A DNA stretch of 64,000 nt from M0108 sp964523415 (GTDB taxonomy: Bacteria > Pseudomonadota > Gammaproteobacteria > Chromatiales > Chromatiaceae): the NCBI GenBank assembly GCA_964523415.1, contig CAZFZB010000002.1:1-64000 (forward strand), read 5' to 3'. The notes beneath the pieces are model-generated. The model did no database searches. It was not told the origin of the DNA and worked only from the letters and a program-made list of their open reading frames with translations. The position numbers were made by a program, and so were the translations under genes. Positions 42,774 to 52,796 of this stretch are shown here, piece after piece. Position 1 is the first letter of the stretch. Every line of letters begins with the position of its first letter.

Positions 42774-45407
42774 ATGTCCAGCACCACCCCCACCCTCACC
42801 CGTCTGGCGGATTACCGCCCTCCCGAATTCCTCGTTGATTCCGTGGCGTTGGATTTTCAACTGGGGGCAGCGGAGACCCAAGTGGCCGCAACCCTGGAAC
42901 TGCGTCGCAACCCGGTGGCGATACGGGGTGATGGCAGTCTAAGGTTGGACGGGGAGGGGTTGGAATTGGAACGGCTTGCCCTGGATGGCCGGAGCCTGGT
43001 ACCCGGTGAATATGCGGTCGACGAGGAATCCCTGACCCTTTTCCAGGTGCCGGACCAGTTTCTCCTGGAGACATGGGTGCGTATCCACCCTGATCAAAAT
43101 ACCGCCCTGGAGGGGCTTTACCTCTCCAATGGCATGCTCTGCACCCAATGCGAGGCGCAGGGTTTTCGCCACATCACCTACTTCCTGGACCGCCCCGATG
43201 TCATGGCCCGCTATTCGGTGCGCTTGGAGGCCGACCGGGACCCCTACCCGGTGTTGCTCGCCAATGGTAACCCGATCGGGACCGAGGACCTGGGGAATGG
43301 CCGCCACCGGGCCAGTTGGGATGATCCCTTTCCCAAGCCCAGTTACCTCTTCGCCCTGGTGGCGGGGGATCTGTCCCGGGTTTCGGATCGCTTCCGCACC
43401 GCCTCGGGACGGAAGGTGGCCCTGAACATTTGGGTTGAGCCTGAAAACCTGGATCAGTGTGGCCACGCCATGCGAGCCCTCAAGAATGCCATGGGTTGGG
43501 ACGAGGACCGCTATGGGCGGGAATACGACCTGGATGTCTACAACATCGTCGCCGTCAGCCACTTCAACATGGGGGCCATGGAGAATAAGGGCCTCAACAT
43601 CTTTAACGCCAAGGCCGTGCTGGCCAGTCCGGAAACGGCCACCGATCAGGATTTTCAGTGGGTCGAGGGGGTCATAGCCCACGAATATTTCCACAACTGG
43701 TCGGGTAACCGTGTGACTTGCCGGGATTGGTTCCAATTGAGCCTCAAGGAAGGCTTCACGGTTTTCCGGGATCAGGAATTCTCCGCGGATCGGGGTTCCC
43801 GCGGCGTCAAGCGCATCGCCGACGTGCGTATGTTGCGCGCCCGCCAGTTTGCCGAGGATGCCGGACCCCTGGCCCACCCGGTGCGCCCGGAGTCCTATAT
43901 CGAAATCAATAACTTCTACACCGCGACCGTCTACGAAAAGGGCGCGGAACTGGCCCGGATGCTGGCCCTGTTACTGGGACCCGACCTCTTCCGCCGAGCC
44001 ACCGATCTCTATTTCAGCCACCACGATGGTCAGGCGGTGACGACGGATGACTTTGTTGCCTGCATGGAGGTGGTGAGCGGGAGGAATCTCAGCCAGTTCA
44101 AGCGCTGGTATAGCCAGGCAGGGACCCCGGAATTGGATATCTCCGGGGCCCATGACCCCATCACCCAAACCTATGAACTCAGGGTGCGCCAGCATACCCC
44201 GCCGACGCCAGGGCAACCCCAAAAGGAGGCACTGCATATCCCGCTGGCCCTGGGCCTGCTCGACCACCAGGGGCGGGATCTGCCGCTGCGGTTGGCCGGG
44301 GAGACGGGGTCGTTCCAGGCGGGCACCCGGTTGCTGGAGGTACGGGAGCCTGAGCAGGTTTTCCGCTTTGTCGATCTGCCCGAGCCCCCCTTGCCCTCCC
44401 TACTGCGGGGCTTCTCCGCACCCGTCAAGGTCCATTTCGACTATAGCGATGCAGAACTCGTCTTCCTCATGGCCCATGACAGCGATGGGTTCAACCGCTG
44501 GGAGGCTGCCCAGAGCCTGTCGCAGCGGCTGTTACTGGCCTGGGTGGCAGGGCCAGAGCGGCTAATACCGACGGGTTTTTTCGAGTCCTGCCGCCATGCC
44601 CTGACGGATACCCGGTCCGAGCCGGCCCTGATCGCCGAGGTCCTGACCCTGCCCAGCGAATCCTATCTAGGGGATCAGATGGCCATCGTTGCCGTGGAGG
44701 CGATCCATCAGGCCCGGGAGGACCTGATGAGGCGCATGGGTCAGGAGTTGAGCGGGGAGTTGCGTGCGGGTTATGAAGGGAACCAGGACAGGGGGCCTTA
44801 TGAACCCAGCCCCGAGGCCATGGGGCGGCGTGCCCTCAAGAATCTGTGCCTGGGCTATCTAGTAGCGGCTCGGGAACCCAATGCCTTGGGACTCTGTCGT
44901 GATCAGTTCGAGGCTCGCCACAATATGACCGACCAGATTGCCGCCTTACGGCTGCTCGTGGATGCGGGGGGCGCGGCAGGGGAGGAGGCCTTGGCGGCCT
45001 TTTACGATCAGTGGGCAGGGGATGCCCTGGTTCTCGACAAGTGGTTTGCCATCCAGGCGAGCGCCAAGGGGCCCGGGACCCTGGAGAGGGTGCGGGATTT
45101 GTTGGGCCATTCCACCTACAGCCCCACCAACCCCAATCGGGTGCGCAGCCTTGTGGCCAGCTTCTGCGCCAACCCCGTGCCCTTTCATGCCCCGGATGGC
45201 TCCGGTTATGCCTTCCTGCGCGAGCGTGTCCTTGAACTCGATGCCCTCAACCACCAGATCGCCGCCCGCCTGCTCCAGCCCTTGGTGCGCTGGCGCCGCT
45301 ATGATGCTCATCGCCAGGACCTGATGCGGGCGGAACTCGAAACCATACTGGCGAGCGAGCGGCTGTCGAGGGATGTCTATGAGGTGGCCGCGAAGGGTTT
45401 GGCCTAA
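42774..45407 (+). CDS. pepN: Aminopeptidase N
   Basis: An 877-residue M1-family zinc aminopeptidase. The substrate-recognition motif GAMENKGLNIFN is near residue 265, and the zinc-binding HEYFH (residues 302-306) is followed by NWSGNRVTCRDWFQLSLKEG with the third ligand. The N-terminal beta domain and the C-terminal helical domain give the usual PepN length. It trims N-terminal residues from peptides in the cytoplasm. The start is ATG 42774 with GAGGAG upstream. The small gene at 45429 follows closely. Confidence 0.95.
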   Translation: MSSTTPTLTRLADYRPPEFLVDSVALDFQLGAAETQVAATLELRRNPVAIRGDGSLRLDGEGLELERLALDGRSLVPGEYAVDEESLTLFQVPDQFLLETWVRIHPDQNTALEGLYLSNGMLCTQCEAQGFRHITYFLDRPDVMARYSVRLEADRDPYPVLLANGNPIGTEDLGNGRHRASWDDPFPKPSYLFALVAGDLSRVSDRFRTASGRKVALNIWVEPENLDQCGHAMRALKNAMGWDEDRYGREYDLDVYNIVAVSHFNMGAMENKGLNIFNAKAVLASPETATDQDFQWVEGVIAHEYFHNWSGNRVTCRDWFQLSLKEGFTVFRDQEFSADRGSRGVKRIADVRMLRARQFAEDAGPLAHPVRPESYIEINNFYTATVYEKGAELARMLALLLGPDLFRRATDLYFSHHDGQAVTTDDFVACMEVVSGRNLSQFKRWYSQAGTPELDISGAHDPITQTYELRVRQHTPPTPGQPQKEALHIPLALGLLDHQGRDLPLRLAGETGSFQAGTRLLEVREPEQVFRFVDLPEPPLPSLLRGFSAPVKVHFDYSDAELVFLMAHDSDGFNRWEAAQSLSQRLLLAWVAGPERLIPTGFFESCRHALTDTRSEPALIAEVLTLPSESYLGDQMAIVAVEAIHQAREDLMRRMGQELSGELRAGYEGNQDRGPYEPSPEAMGRRALKNLCLGYLVAAREPNALGLCRDQFEARHNMTDQIAALRLLVDAGGAAGEEALAAFYDQWAGDALVLDKWFAIQASAKGPGTLERVRDLLGHSTYSPTNPNRVRSLVASFCANPVPFHAPDGSGYAFLRERVLELDALNHQIAARLLQPLVRWRRYDAHRQDLMRAELETILASERLSRDVYEVAAKGLA

Positions 45408-45428
45408 GCCTGGGGGAGGAATGCAGAT

Positions 45429-45737
45429 ATGATCGAAACAAACCCTGACCAGATGCCCCTGACGCGGGTATTCATGAATCCCGACCCGATCCTGGCGGAT
45501 TACCGCGCTGCCATGGCCCTGGCGGATCGGGAAGCCAGGTCGCGCCTGGGGGATTGTATGCTGCTGTCCTGGTACGACCGGGATCGGGATTTCGAATCCC
45601 CCCAGCACACCACCGAGTGCCATCTGGACAGTGCCACCCCCGGCTATGTGGATTACGGTATCCATCATGGGGCGAATCTGATGCTGGATTTTGAGGCTGG
45701 ACGCTTCGTCTTCTTCTATCTGGCCCTGGCGGAATAA
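45429..45737 (+). CDS. Small hypothetical protein, 102 aa
   Basis: A soluble acidic protein starting at ATG 45429, 21 nt after the pepN stop; GGAGGA (45415-45420) lies 8 nt upstream of that ATG. It contains one Cys near residue 43 and one at about residue 64, and a conspicuous aromatic region (LSWYDRDRDFESPQHTTECH, then YVDYGIHHGANLMLDFEAG). It looks like a compact alpha/beta domain of conserved type. The product is not recognised. It may be co-transcribed with pepN, and it converges with the large channel gene. Confidence 0.6.
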   Translation: MIETNPDQMPLTRVFMNPDPILADYRAAMALADREARSRLGDCMLLSWYDRDRDFESPQHTTECHLDSATPGYVDYGIHHGANLMLDFEAGRFVFFYLALAE

Positions 45738-45761
45738 GGGGGTGTCCTCTGGCCCAGGGGA

Positions 45762-48700
45762 TCAGGTCAGAGGCTCCACCCCGGGACCCCTCGTGGAGGT
45801 TCCCTCCTGGCGAACCCGTACCTCCAGGGGGTCGGAGGCGCGGAGGTGAATATCGCGCTGTGGGAAGGCGAGGCTGATGGCGTGGGCGCGAAACTTATCC
45901 AATATGTCCTTTTGCAGATCTGAGATCACCGGAACTCGATCCTCTACCTCGGGAACGAAGCACCGCGCCTGCAAGAGCAGGGCGCTGTCCCCAAAGCTTT
46001 CGAATATGAAGCTGGGTGCTGGTTCCTTCAGGACCCGGTCATTAGCCTGCACCGCCTCCTCCATGAGTCGTAAAGCCAGGCGCACGTCGTCCTGGTAATC
46101 GATGCCGACCTTGATGACCACCCGGTTCAGGGAGTCACTCAAGGTCCAATTCAGTAGATGATTGGTAATGAACTCTTTGTTGGGTACCAGCAGTTCCTGG
46201 CGGTCCCAGTTGCGCACCGTGGTAGCCCGTATGCGAATCTTGGTTACGGTGCCGGTGGTTTGTCCTATGGTCACCACATCACCCACTCGCACCGGGCGTT
46301 CGAACAGGATGATGATGCCGCTGATGAAGTTGGCCACAATTTCCTGGAGACCGAAGCCGATACCCACGCCTAGGGCCGCCACCAGCCACTGGACCCGCCC
46401 CCAGGAGATACCCAAGGTGCTGGAGACCGACATGGCGGCGAGGGCTATGAGGGTGTAGGCGGTGAGGGTTTTGATGGCGTAGCGGGCGCCGGGCGAGATG
46501 GAAAAGCGATCCAACAGGAGAATTTCCAATAGCGCCGGTAGGTTGCGGACGGCGATAGTAGCCATGGCGATAGTGGCGAGAATGAAGGCAACACTGGCCA
46601 GCGAAAAGGTCTTGAGCTTCTCCTCGCCGTCCACCACGCCCATGTAGGTCCAGAGGGCGATGTCCTCGAGGCGGGTAAAGGCGGGAATGACGTCGGACCA
46701 GATGGCCCAGAGACCCAACAGGGCACCCACGAAGATAACGGCGTTGATAAGGCGTCGGGTCTGCTCGTCCAAGCTGACCAGTTCCAGTCGCCGCTCCATG
46801 ATGGGGTGGTTGGCCTCGGTCGTGACCTCCGTATCCTTCCCCTCCAGGGAATGATCCAAGGCGACCTGCAGGGCCAGGCGGCGATGGGTGACGCCCAACC
46901 AGCGCAGGATGGACTGCTGCAGGATGACCAGGGCTAAGATCAACCACAATTGTTTCACCAGCGAACCCAGCAAGGTCGCCGCGGTATAGACAAAACCCGA
47001 TAGGGCGAGTAGGGACAGCCCCAGTGGGATGGCGAGGATGCCGAAATACCAGAAATGGCGTAGCCGGTAGGGCCAGCCCTCTGGGTGGAGGGCGAGGTAA
47101 TTCTTGAGGACGCCCCGGGTTGGATGCGCGAGCCTGCCGAGAAAGAAGGTCAGGCCGAGCATGAGGGCGATGAGGCTGATGCGTTGCAACCCCAGGCCGA
47201 AGGTGGCGTTGGGATCCGCGAAGAGGAGGGCCACGATGAAGGAAAGAGGCACTAGGAGTGCCACTGCCCAGGACATGTTACGCCGGATCAGGCCCAGGAC
47301 CTCCCCGGTCCAACGGAAATGGCGATCGGCCACACCGCCAGGCATGCACAGCAGGTCCAGGAATCGCAGGGAGAAGAAGCCCGTCGAGATGGCGATAATG
47401 GCAAAACCCACCCCTTTGGTGAAGACCGTCGCTGTTGAGGAGGCCTCAAGCCACCAGCCCAGGGCTGCGAGGAGCAGGGGCCATCGTAAAGCCAACAGAA
47501 CCGTGAGGGCCAGCCCGGCCAGGGTATGGCGGAAACTATCAGTTTGGACCCGACGCAGGGGCTCGGCCCTCAGCACCAGGGCCTGTTTGAAGGCTTTGCC
47601 TTGGAAGAGTAACCAGATCAGCGGAGTCAGGCCAATCCAAAAGATAGGCGTGGTGATCCCACTCATCAGGACCTGGAGAACCTCTTGCCAATGGGACGGG
47701 GCCAGGAGCCAGGTGAGGGCATGGGGCAAGGACTTGAAGGAGTCCAGGCCAACGCCGGGGGGGGCGCTGCGGGTCCACAACAGGTGTTGGGCAAGGAAGT
47801 CCCGATAGGCATTGACCGTGCGCAGGAGTTCTTGGGCGGCGAAATCCAGTTCGCCGAGGAGGCGCAGGTGGGCCTGATTGGCCTCCTGGGCTTGGCCGAG
47901 GAGTTCACGCCTCCGTTCGAGTTGTTCCCGAACCTGGGAACGCAACTCGGGGGTGACATCCCCCGGGGGGAGCGCGGCAAGGCGCTCCTCCACCTGTCCG
48001 TCCAGGTCGCGCAGACGTTGCAGTTCTTCGTTATAGCGAATCTCACGCAAGCTGGCGTCGGCGATACGACGCTCCCGGTCGCGGTTACTCTGCTCGAGTT
48101 CGGCTGCGTCCGGGAGCTGCTGTCGGTTGTTCAGCAGCACCTGGCCCATGGCCTCGGTGAGTCCGGAGAGTTCCATCCGCTGGCGGGTATTGCGGTATTC
48201 TTCATCCAGCCGCTTGCCCTGGGCGCGGAGTTGGGTCAACTCGTTGTTATTGGCACCCTGGGCCTTGGTGGCCTCGCCGAGCTTCTGAGTCAGATCCGCG
48301 TTAGCCGCCGCCAGCTCCACCACTAGGGCATGTTGTCCCGAGGCGGCTGCAGTTGCTGCCTCGGCTTGCCGCTTGGCCTGTTCGGCATCGGCAAGGCGAC
48401 GCTGACTCAACGCCTCTCTCAGGAGACTGCTACGGGTCTGGACGCCCTTGAGCTCCAGTTGATGCTTATCGCGTTCCGCCCGCAAGAGATCCTCACGTAC
48501 ACTTTGTGACAGGATTTCCCTATCGAGACGCGTCAACTCGGCGCGCAAGGCCCGTTGGCGCGTCTCCTGTACCAGAAGACGGGCCTCCTTCGTGGCTGGG
48601 GTCTCGCCATCCGGAGAGGGTTGCGCCATCTCGGCTGCGAGATCGTCCAGGGCCTTACGGTTGTCCTGGGAACCTTGCCGAGCGGCAGCCATGGTTTGGG

Positions 48701-49223
48701 GCCAGTCCGTAAGGATCTTGTCCAACTCGCTGAGTCGGGCGGTAAGGGCGGCTTCCTCAGCTCCCGCCTGAGTAAGTTGCTGTTCGAGGTCGCTGATCGG
48801 GACCTCGCCCTTGGGGGCCGGCGGCTTGTCCTCGGCATGGGCCCGCAGGGTCTCGATATCCTTGCGCAGGCGTTGGATCTCGGTAGGCGCATTCTCCAGG
48901 GTTTGGGCCAGGGCTGCCGATTTGGCCTCCTGGTTGCGCATGACCTCCATGTTGCTCAACGCCTTGCGGTAGAGTTCGGTCAAACGCTTGGCAGAGTCGG
49001 CGTCGCTGGCGCCCTCCAGTTCCTTGATACGGGTTTCGATCAGGCGGATGGTGACCGCGGGATCCTCCTTGGCCTCGATGATGTCGCTGACGACCTGTGG
49101 CTTGTCACCTTCCCGGGGGGTGTCGGCCTTGGATTTTGTCTCGGATATGGCCAGGGCTTGACCGGAAATCAGGCATAGCCAAGTCAAAAGGAACAGGTAT
49201 GGGGTGAGGCGAGCGCTGGACAA
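45762..49223 (-). CDS. Giant MscS-family mechanosensitive channel, MscK/YjeP type
   Basis: A 1153-residue channel. A signal peptide (about 1-26) precedes a long periplasmic coiled coil (residues 50-480, rich in Glu, Arg, Leu and Gln, with many heptads). About 11 membrane segments follow from residue 525. The MscS core begins near residue 935 with ALGVGIGFGLQEIVANFISG and continues RPVRVGDVVTIGQTTGTV and NWDRQELLVPNKEFI. This layout matches the MscS_porin/MscS_TM/MS_channel architecture of MscK and MscM. Such channels release solutes on hypoosmotic shock, and MscK is modulated by K+, which fits the kup genes in this window. It may be either an MscK or an MscM ortholog. The gene is divergent from mltD. 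Confidence 0.9.
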   Translation of the reverse strand: MSSARLTPYLFLLTWLCLISGQALAISETKSKADTPREGDKPQVVSDIIEAKEDPAVTIRLIETRIKELEGASDADSAKRLTELYRKALSNMEVMRNQEAKSAALAQTLENAPTEIQRLRKDIETLRAHAEDKPPAPKGEVPISDLEQQLTQAGAEEAALTARLSELDKILTDWPQTMAAARQGSQDNRKALDDLAAEMAQPSPDGETPATKEARLLVQETRQRALRAELTRLDREILSQSVREDLLRAERDKHQLELKGVQTRSSLLREALSQRRLADAEQAKRQAEAATAAASGQHALVVELAAANADLTQKLGEATKAQGANNNELTQLRAQGKRLDEEYRNTRQRMELSGLTEAMGQVLLNNRQQLPDAAELEQSNRDRERRIADASLREIRYNEELQRLRDLDGQVEERLAALPPGDVTPELRSQVREQLERRRELLGQAQEANQAHLRLLGELDFAAQELLRTVNAYRDFLAQHLLWTRSAPPGVGLDSFKSLPHALTWLLAPSHWQEVLQVLMSGITTPIFWIGLTPLIWLLFQGKAFKQALVLRAEPLRRVQTDSFRHTLAGLALTVLLALRWPLLLAALGWWLEASSTATVFTKGVGFAIIAISTGFFSLRFLDLLCMPGGVADRHFRWTGEVLGLIRRNMSWAVALLVPLSFIVALLFADPNATFGLGLQRISLIALMLGLTFFLGRLAHPTRGVLKNYLALHPEGWPYRLRHFWYFGILAIPLGLSLLALSGFVYTAATLLGSLVKQLWLILALVILQQSILRWLGVTHRRLALQVALDHSLEGKDTEVTTEANHPIMERRLELVSLDEQTRRLINAVIFVGALLGLWAIWSDVIPAFTRLEDIALWTYMGVVDGEEKLKTFSLASVAFILATIAMATIAVRNLPALLEILLLDRFSISPGARYAIKTLTAYTLIALAAMSVSSTLGISWGRVQWLVAALGVGIGFGLQEIVANFISGIIILFERPVRVGDVVTIGQTTGTVTKIRIRATTVRNWDRQELLVPNKEFITNHLLNWTLSDSLNRVVIKVGIDYQDDVRLALRLMEEAVQANDRVLKEPAPSFIFESFGDSALLLQARCFVPEVEDRVPVISDLQKDILDKFRAHAISLAFPQRDIHLRASDPLEVRVRQEGTSTRGPGVEPLT

Positions 49224-49523
49224 GAGGTAGCTCCGATGGGGAATGAGGCTCTATGGTCCCGCCACCTCCCCTGGGAAGCAATCTCAGGGTAGGATTTCCT
49301 AGACGGCTGGTGAGAATAGGACCACCCCGCACCATGTTGCCGGGTAATCTTCACGTAGGATGGACGACAGAGCGAGGATTGTCAGGCTTACAAAGGAAAT
49401 TCTTGTCTTTTTCCGTGCGAAATGGCTATAGTTTAAAGGGTGTGGCTAGCGCAGGCGACGTCTCGAATTTGGGGTGGGGCGTTTTTGTGTAATTTTTCCT
49501 CGTTTGGGGACGGGGGGGAGAAA

Positions 49524-51224
49524 GTGCTCGTGTCATCGGCTGCCCGTTATCTATTTCTGGCGCTGCTGGCGTCAATCCTGATCTATCTTTCTGGTTGCTC
49601 AAGTACGGGCACCTCCGACTACAAGGCCGTTCACCAGACTTCCTCGGATGCGACCTTCCCGGTACCCTCGGGTATCCAGGACAATGTTGAATTTTGGCGC
49701 AAAATTTACGGAGAAATGGATCGTTCCCAGGTCGCCATTCACGATGACCGGTACATGGGCGTGATCTATGAGGTTGTCGAGGTTCCCACCGCCTATCGTG
49801 GCAGCAGCGAAGATCGCCGTGCTTATGTCAAGGGCAAGCAGCAGGAATATCGCGATCGCCTTGCCACCCTGGAACGTAAGGTCACCTATGGCGAGTCCCT
49901 GACCTCGTCGGAAGAGGATATGAAAACAAAACTCGAGGCCAAGGGCGGCAGGAATGCCCTCTTCGGAGCCTCGGACCGAGTGCGCACTCAGCAGGGCATG
50001 CGCGAGCGTTTCCGCTCCGGCATGGAGATCAGCGGCCGCTACGACCAGGCCTTCCGCGAAATCTTCCGTAAGCATGGCGTTCCCGAGGATCTTGCCTTCC
50101 TGCCGCATGTCGAGTCCTCCTTTCAGTCCAAGGCCCGCTCCGGGGTCGGGGCCGCTGGACTCTGGCAATTCATGCCGGGTACGGGCCGTGTCTATGACCT
50201 ACAGGTGGATCACAAACTCGACGAACGCATGGATCCCCTGCTGGCCTGTGAGGGTGCTGCCCGGTATCTTGCCGCGGCTCATCGCAAATTGGGGAGTTGG
50301 CCTCTGGCCATCACCTCCTACAACCATGGTCAGGGCGGCATCGCCAAGGCCAAGGGCCTTCATGGCTCGGATATTGGCGATATCGTGACGAATTACCGCG
50401 GGGAGGCCTTCGGATTCGATTCGCGCAACTTCTACTCTCAGTTTGTCGCTGCCCGCGAGGTGGCTGGCCATCCTCAAAAGTATTTCCCCGAGGGAGTCGC
50501 CTTCCACAAGGCGCACGACAGCGATCGCCTGGTCCTCAAGCAATCCATACCAGCCCAGCAACTGGCCGCTTTTTATGGGCTTTCGGTCTATCAATTGGAC
50601 GACCTGAATCCCTCTTGGACCAGCGCCATCATCAAGGGCAATGCCAGTATCCCCGCGGGTGCCAGCGTTTGGCTACCCGCTGGCACCACCGAACGGATTC
50701 CGGGAGACCCAACCGTGGGTTCGGTCATGATCGCGAGGCAGGAGAGACCCGAGCCTGAGTCCGAGTTCCTAAGCGTCAGAACGGTTACACGTCCCGAACC
50801 GGTAATTGCCAAGACCTATCCCAAGCCTGAACTCGCCAAGTCCGATACCAGGAGTAGATCTGGCACCAGCAGACCGGATGCAATGACCAAGTTCGCCAAC
50901 ACCAAGTCCAAGGCCAGCATCGCTCAGGCCAATCCCAAGGCCGGTGGCAAGGCGACCCCCCTTCCGGATAAGGCTCAGGGCAAGTCTGCCCAGACCCTGG
51001 CCAAGGCCGATGCCAAGTCTGGCAAGGATGCGTCCGCAAAGGGCAAGGCCGCGGCGGAAAAGGCACCTCCCAAGACCCACCTGGTCAAGGCTAACGAAAC
51101 CCTGTTCCGGGTTGCCGTCAAATACGATACGAGTGTGGATGAGCTCAAGAAGCTCAACAAAATGGGCTCCAAGGACAATACCATCAAGGCTGGCCAGGTC
51201 CTTAAGGTCAAGGTTAGCGGTTGA
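49524..51224 (+). CDS. mltD: Membrane-bound lytic murein transglycosylase D (LysM-containing lipoprotein)
   Basis: About 566 residues from GTG 49524 (GTG 49530 has better spacing from GGGGGGAG and may be the true start). The lipobox IYLSGC gives a lipidated Cys near residue 24. The SLT domain carries the catalytic Glu in PHVESSFQSKARSGVGAAGL and the motif ITSYNHGQGGIAKA. A degenerate LysM-like stretch (PAQQLAAFYGLSVYQLDDLN) is followed by a Lys/Ala-rich linker of about 100 residues and a C-terminal LysM (THLVKANETLFRVAVKYDTS). It cleaves peptidoglycan and is anchored to the outer membrane. A terminator follows at once. Confidence 0.9.
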   Translation: MLVSSAARYLFLALLASILIYLSGCSSTGTSDYKAVHQTSSDATFPVPSGIQDNVEFWRKIYGEMDRSQVAIHDDRYMGVIYEVVEVPTAYRGSSEDRRAYVKGKQQEYRDRLATLERKVTYGESLTSSEEDMKTKLEAKGGRNALFGASDRVRTQQGMRERFRSGMEISGRYDQAFREIFRKHGVPEDLAFLPHVESSFQSKARSGVGAAGLWQFMPGTGRVYDLQVDHKLDERMDPLLACEGAARYLAAAHRKLGSWPLAITSYNHGQGGIAKAKGLHGSDIGDIVTNYRGEAFGFDSRNFYSQFVAAREVAGHPQKYFPEGVAFHKAHDSDRLVLKQSIPAQQLAAFYGLSVYQLDDLNPSWTSAIIKGNASIPAGASVWLPAGTTERIPGDPTVGSVMIARQERPEPESEFLSVRTVTRPEPVIAKTYPKPELAKSDTRSRSGTSRPDAMTKFANTKSKASIAQANPKAGGKATPLPDKAQGKSAQTLAKADAKSGKDASAKGKAAAEKAPPKTHLVKANETLFRVAVKYDTSVDELKKLNKMGSKDNTIKAGQVLKVKVSG

Positions 51225-51230
51225 GCCTCC

Positions 51231-51296
51231 GGGAGGGCCAGCGGCCCTCCCGTCCGCCCCCGCAACCCCGGAATTTCAGCCTCCGGGGTTTTTCTT
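51231..51296 (+). terminator. Tandem terminator after mltD
   Basis: A 9-bp stem GGGAGGGCC-AGC-GGCCCTCCC (51231-51251) is followed by AACCCCGG (51264-51271) pairing with CCGGGGTT (51283-51290) and then TTTCTTT. The second has the full form of a Rho-independent terminator. It sits between mltD and the aminotransferase gene. Confidence 0.85.
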
Positions 51297-51341
51297 TGTT
51301 ACGCACGCCTTCACGCCACCCAGCCAAAGCGAGGCCGTATC

Positions 51342-52439
51342 ATGAACTTTGTCGATCTCAAGTCCCAATACGCGCGCATCCAGGCCGAGGTCCAGACCCG
51401 CATCCAGGCCGTCCTGGATCACGGACGCTATGTCATGGGTCCCGAGATCACTGAACTGGAAGAGCGCCTGGCGGCTAGCGTCGGTGTCAGACATGGCATT
51501 GCCGTCGCCTCGGGGACCGACGCCCTTTTGATCGCCTTGATGGCCCTGGACCTGGGACCCGGGGATGAGGTCATCACCACACCCTTCACCTTCATCGCGA
51601 CCGCCGAGGTCATAGCCCTGCTGGGTGCCAGGCCCGTCTTTGTGGACATAGACCCACGTACCTACAACATCAGCCCAACCGCTATCGCCGCCGCCATAGG
51701 TCCCCGGACCCGGGCCATCATGCCCGTCAGCCTCTACGGCCAGTGCTCGGATATGGACGCCATCAATGCCATCGCCGCGCGACACGGGCTGCCCGTGATC
51801 GAGGATGCCGCCCAGAGTCTGGGCGCTACCTACAAGGGGCGCCCTTCCTGCGGCCTATCCAATATCGGTTGCACCAGTTTCTTTCCCTCCAAGCCACTTG
51901 GCGCTTATGGAGACGGTGGGGCCTGCTTTACCGATGACGATGACCTCGCTCTGGCCATGCGCCAGATCCGCGAACACGGCCAGGATCGACGTTATCACCA
52001 TGTTCGCATTGGCATCAATGGACGACTGGATTCCCTCCAGGCCGCCATCCTGTTGGCCAAACTCGCCATCTTCCCGGACGAGGTCGCCGCGAGGGCCCGC
52101 CTGGGTGCCCGTTACTCCGCCCTTCTGGCAGATTCCGCCTGCATCACCCCTTTCATCGAGGCCCATAACACCAGCGTCTTTGCCCAGTACACGGTACAGG
52201 TGGAGGATCGGGAGGGGGTCGTTGCCCGCCTTGGTGAGCAGGGCATTCCCACCGCGGTCCATTACCCCATTCCTCTAAACCTCCAGCCGGCCTTCGCCGC
52301 CATGGGACCGCCACGGGGTGCCCTCCCCAATGCCGAGCGGGCGGCTACTGGGGTACTCAGCCTGCCCATGCATCCTTATCTCAAGGATGCCGAGCAACGC
52401 CAGGTCGCCGAGGCCTTGAAAAGGGCAACAGCGTCCTGA
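51342..52439 (+). CDS. DegT/DnrJ/EryC1-family sugar aminotransferase (WbpE-like)
   Basis: A 365-residue PLP enzyme. It has VASGTDALLIALMALDLGPG, PFTFIATAEVIALLGARPVF, IEDAAQSLGATYKGR and the PLP-lysine segment FFPSKPLGAYGDGGACF, the pattern of nucleotide-sugar 3- or 4-aminotransferases that make amino sugars for surface polysaccharides. The sequence pattern is closest to WbpE/FdtB enzymes that aminate 3-keto sugars; exact substrate not determined. It follows a terminator and has its own start region; no other glycan gene adjoins. Together with the UDP-GlcNAc 2-epimerase it hints at ManNAc-derived glycans. Confidence 0.85.
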   Translation: MNFVDLKSQYARIQAEVQTRIQAVLDHGRYVMGPEITELEERLAASVGVRHGIAVASGTDALLIALMALDLGPGDEVITTPFTFIATAEVIALLGARPVFVDIDPRTYNISPTAIAAAIGPRTRAIMPVSLYGQCSDMDAINAIAARHGLPVIEDAAQSLGATYKGRPSCGLSNIGCTSFFPSKPLGAYGDGGACFTDDDDLALAMRQIREHGQDRRYHHVRIGINGRLDSLQAAILLAKLAIFPDEVAARARLGARYSALLADSACITPFIEAHNTSVFAQYTVQVEDREGVVARLGEQGIPTAVHYPIPLNLQPAFAAMGPPRGALPNAERAATGVLSLPMHPYLKDAEQRQVAEALKRATAS

Positions 52440-52592
52440 GACCTGCGGTTACCCTATCACTCTAGGTGCTGGCAGGGGTTGAACAGCGACTAGTGATAGG
52501 AATTGCCGATCGCAAGAAAAGAATCATTCGATTTTGAATTTGCTGGGTTGCCCTCTATTCTGGTAGCCAATCACCGATAGGAGGCTGCCGAC

Positions 52593-52796
52593 ATGTCTAA
52601 GACCCTAACCTTCGCCGCTGTCCATTTCACGGTTGCCTTCAGCATAGCCTATGCATTGAGCGGTAGCCTTGTCATTGGCGGAGCCATTGCAATGGTGGAG
52701 CCCCTCATCAATACCCTGGCCTATCACTTCCACGAAAAGGTCTGGGAGCGGGTGCGGGCCAACCGCAAGGCGGCCCTGGCAGGAATGTCAGCCTGA
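52593..52796 (+). CDS. DUF2061 membrane protein, 67 aa
   Basis: A short hydrophobic protein with two membrane segments (SKTLTFAAVHFTVAFSIAYA and VIGGAIAMVEPLINTLAYHF) and a basic C-terminal tail. The pattern HFTVAFSIAY then EPLINTLAYHFHEKVWE identifies the DUF2061 family. Function unknown. The start ATG 52593 has TAGGAGG 8 nt upstream, which is a strong ribosome site. Confidence 0.85.
   Translation: MSKTLTFAAVHFTVAFSIAYALSGSLVIGGAIAMVEPLINTLAYHFHEKVWERVRANRKAALAGMSA

Noticed and set aside
45580..45610. TTCGAATCC, resembling a tRNA T-loop
   Set aside because: It lies inside the small coding gene at 45429 and no cloverleaf can be built around it.
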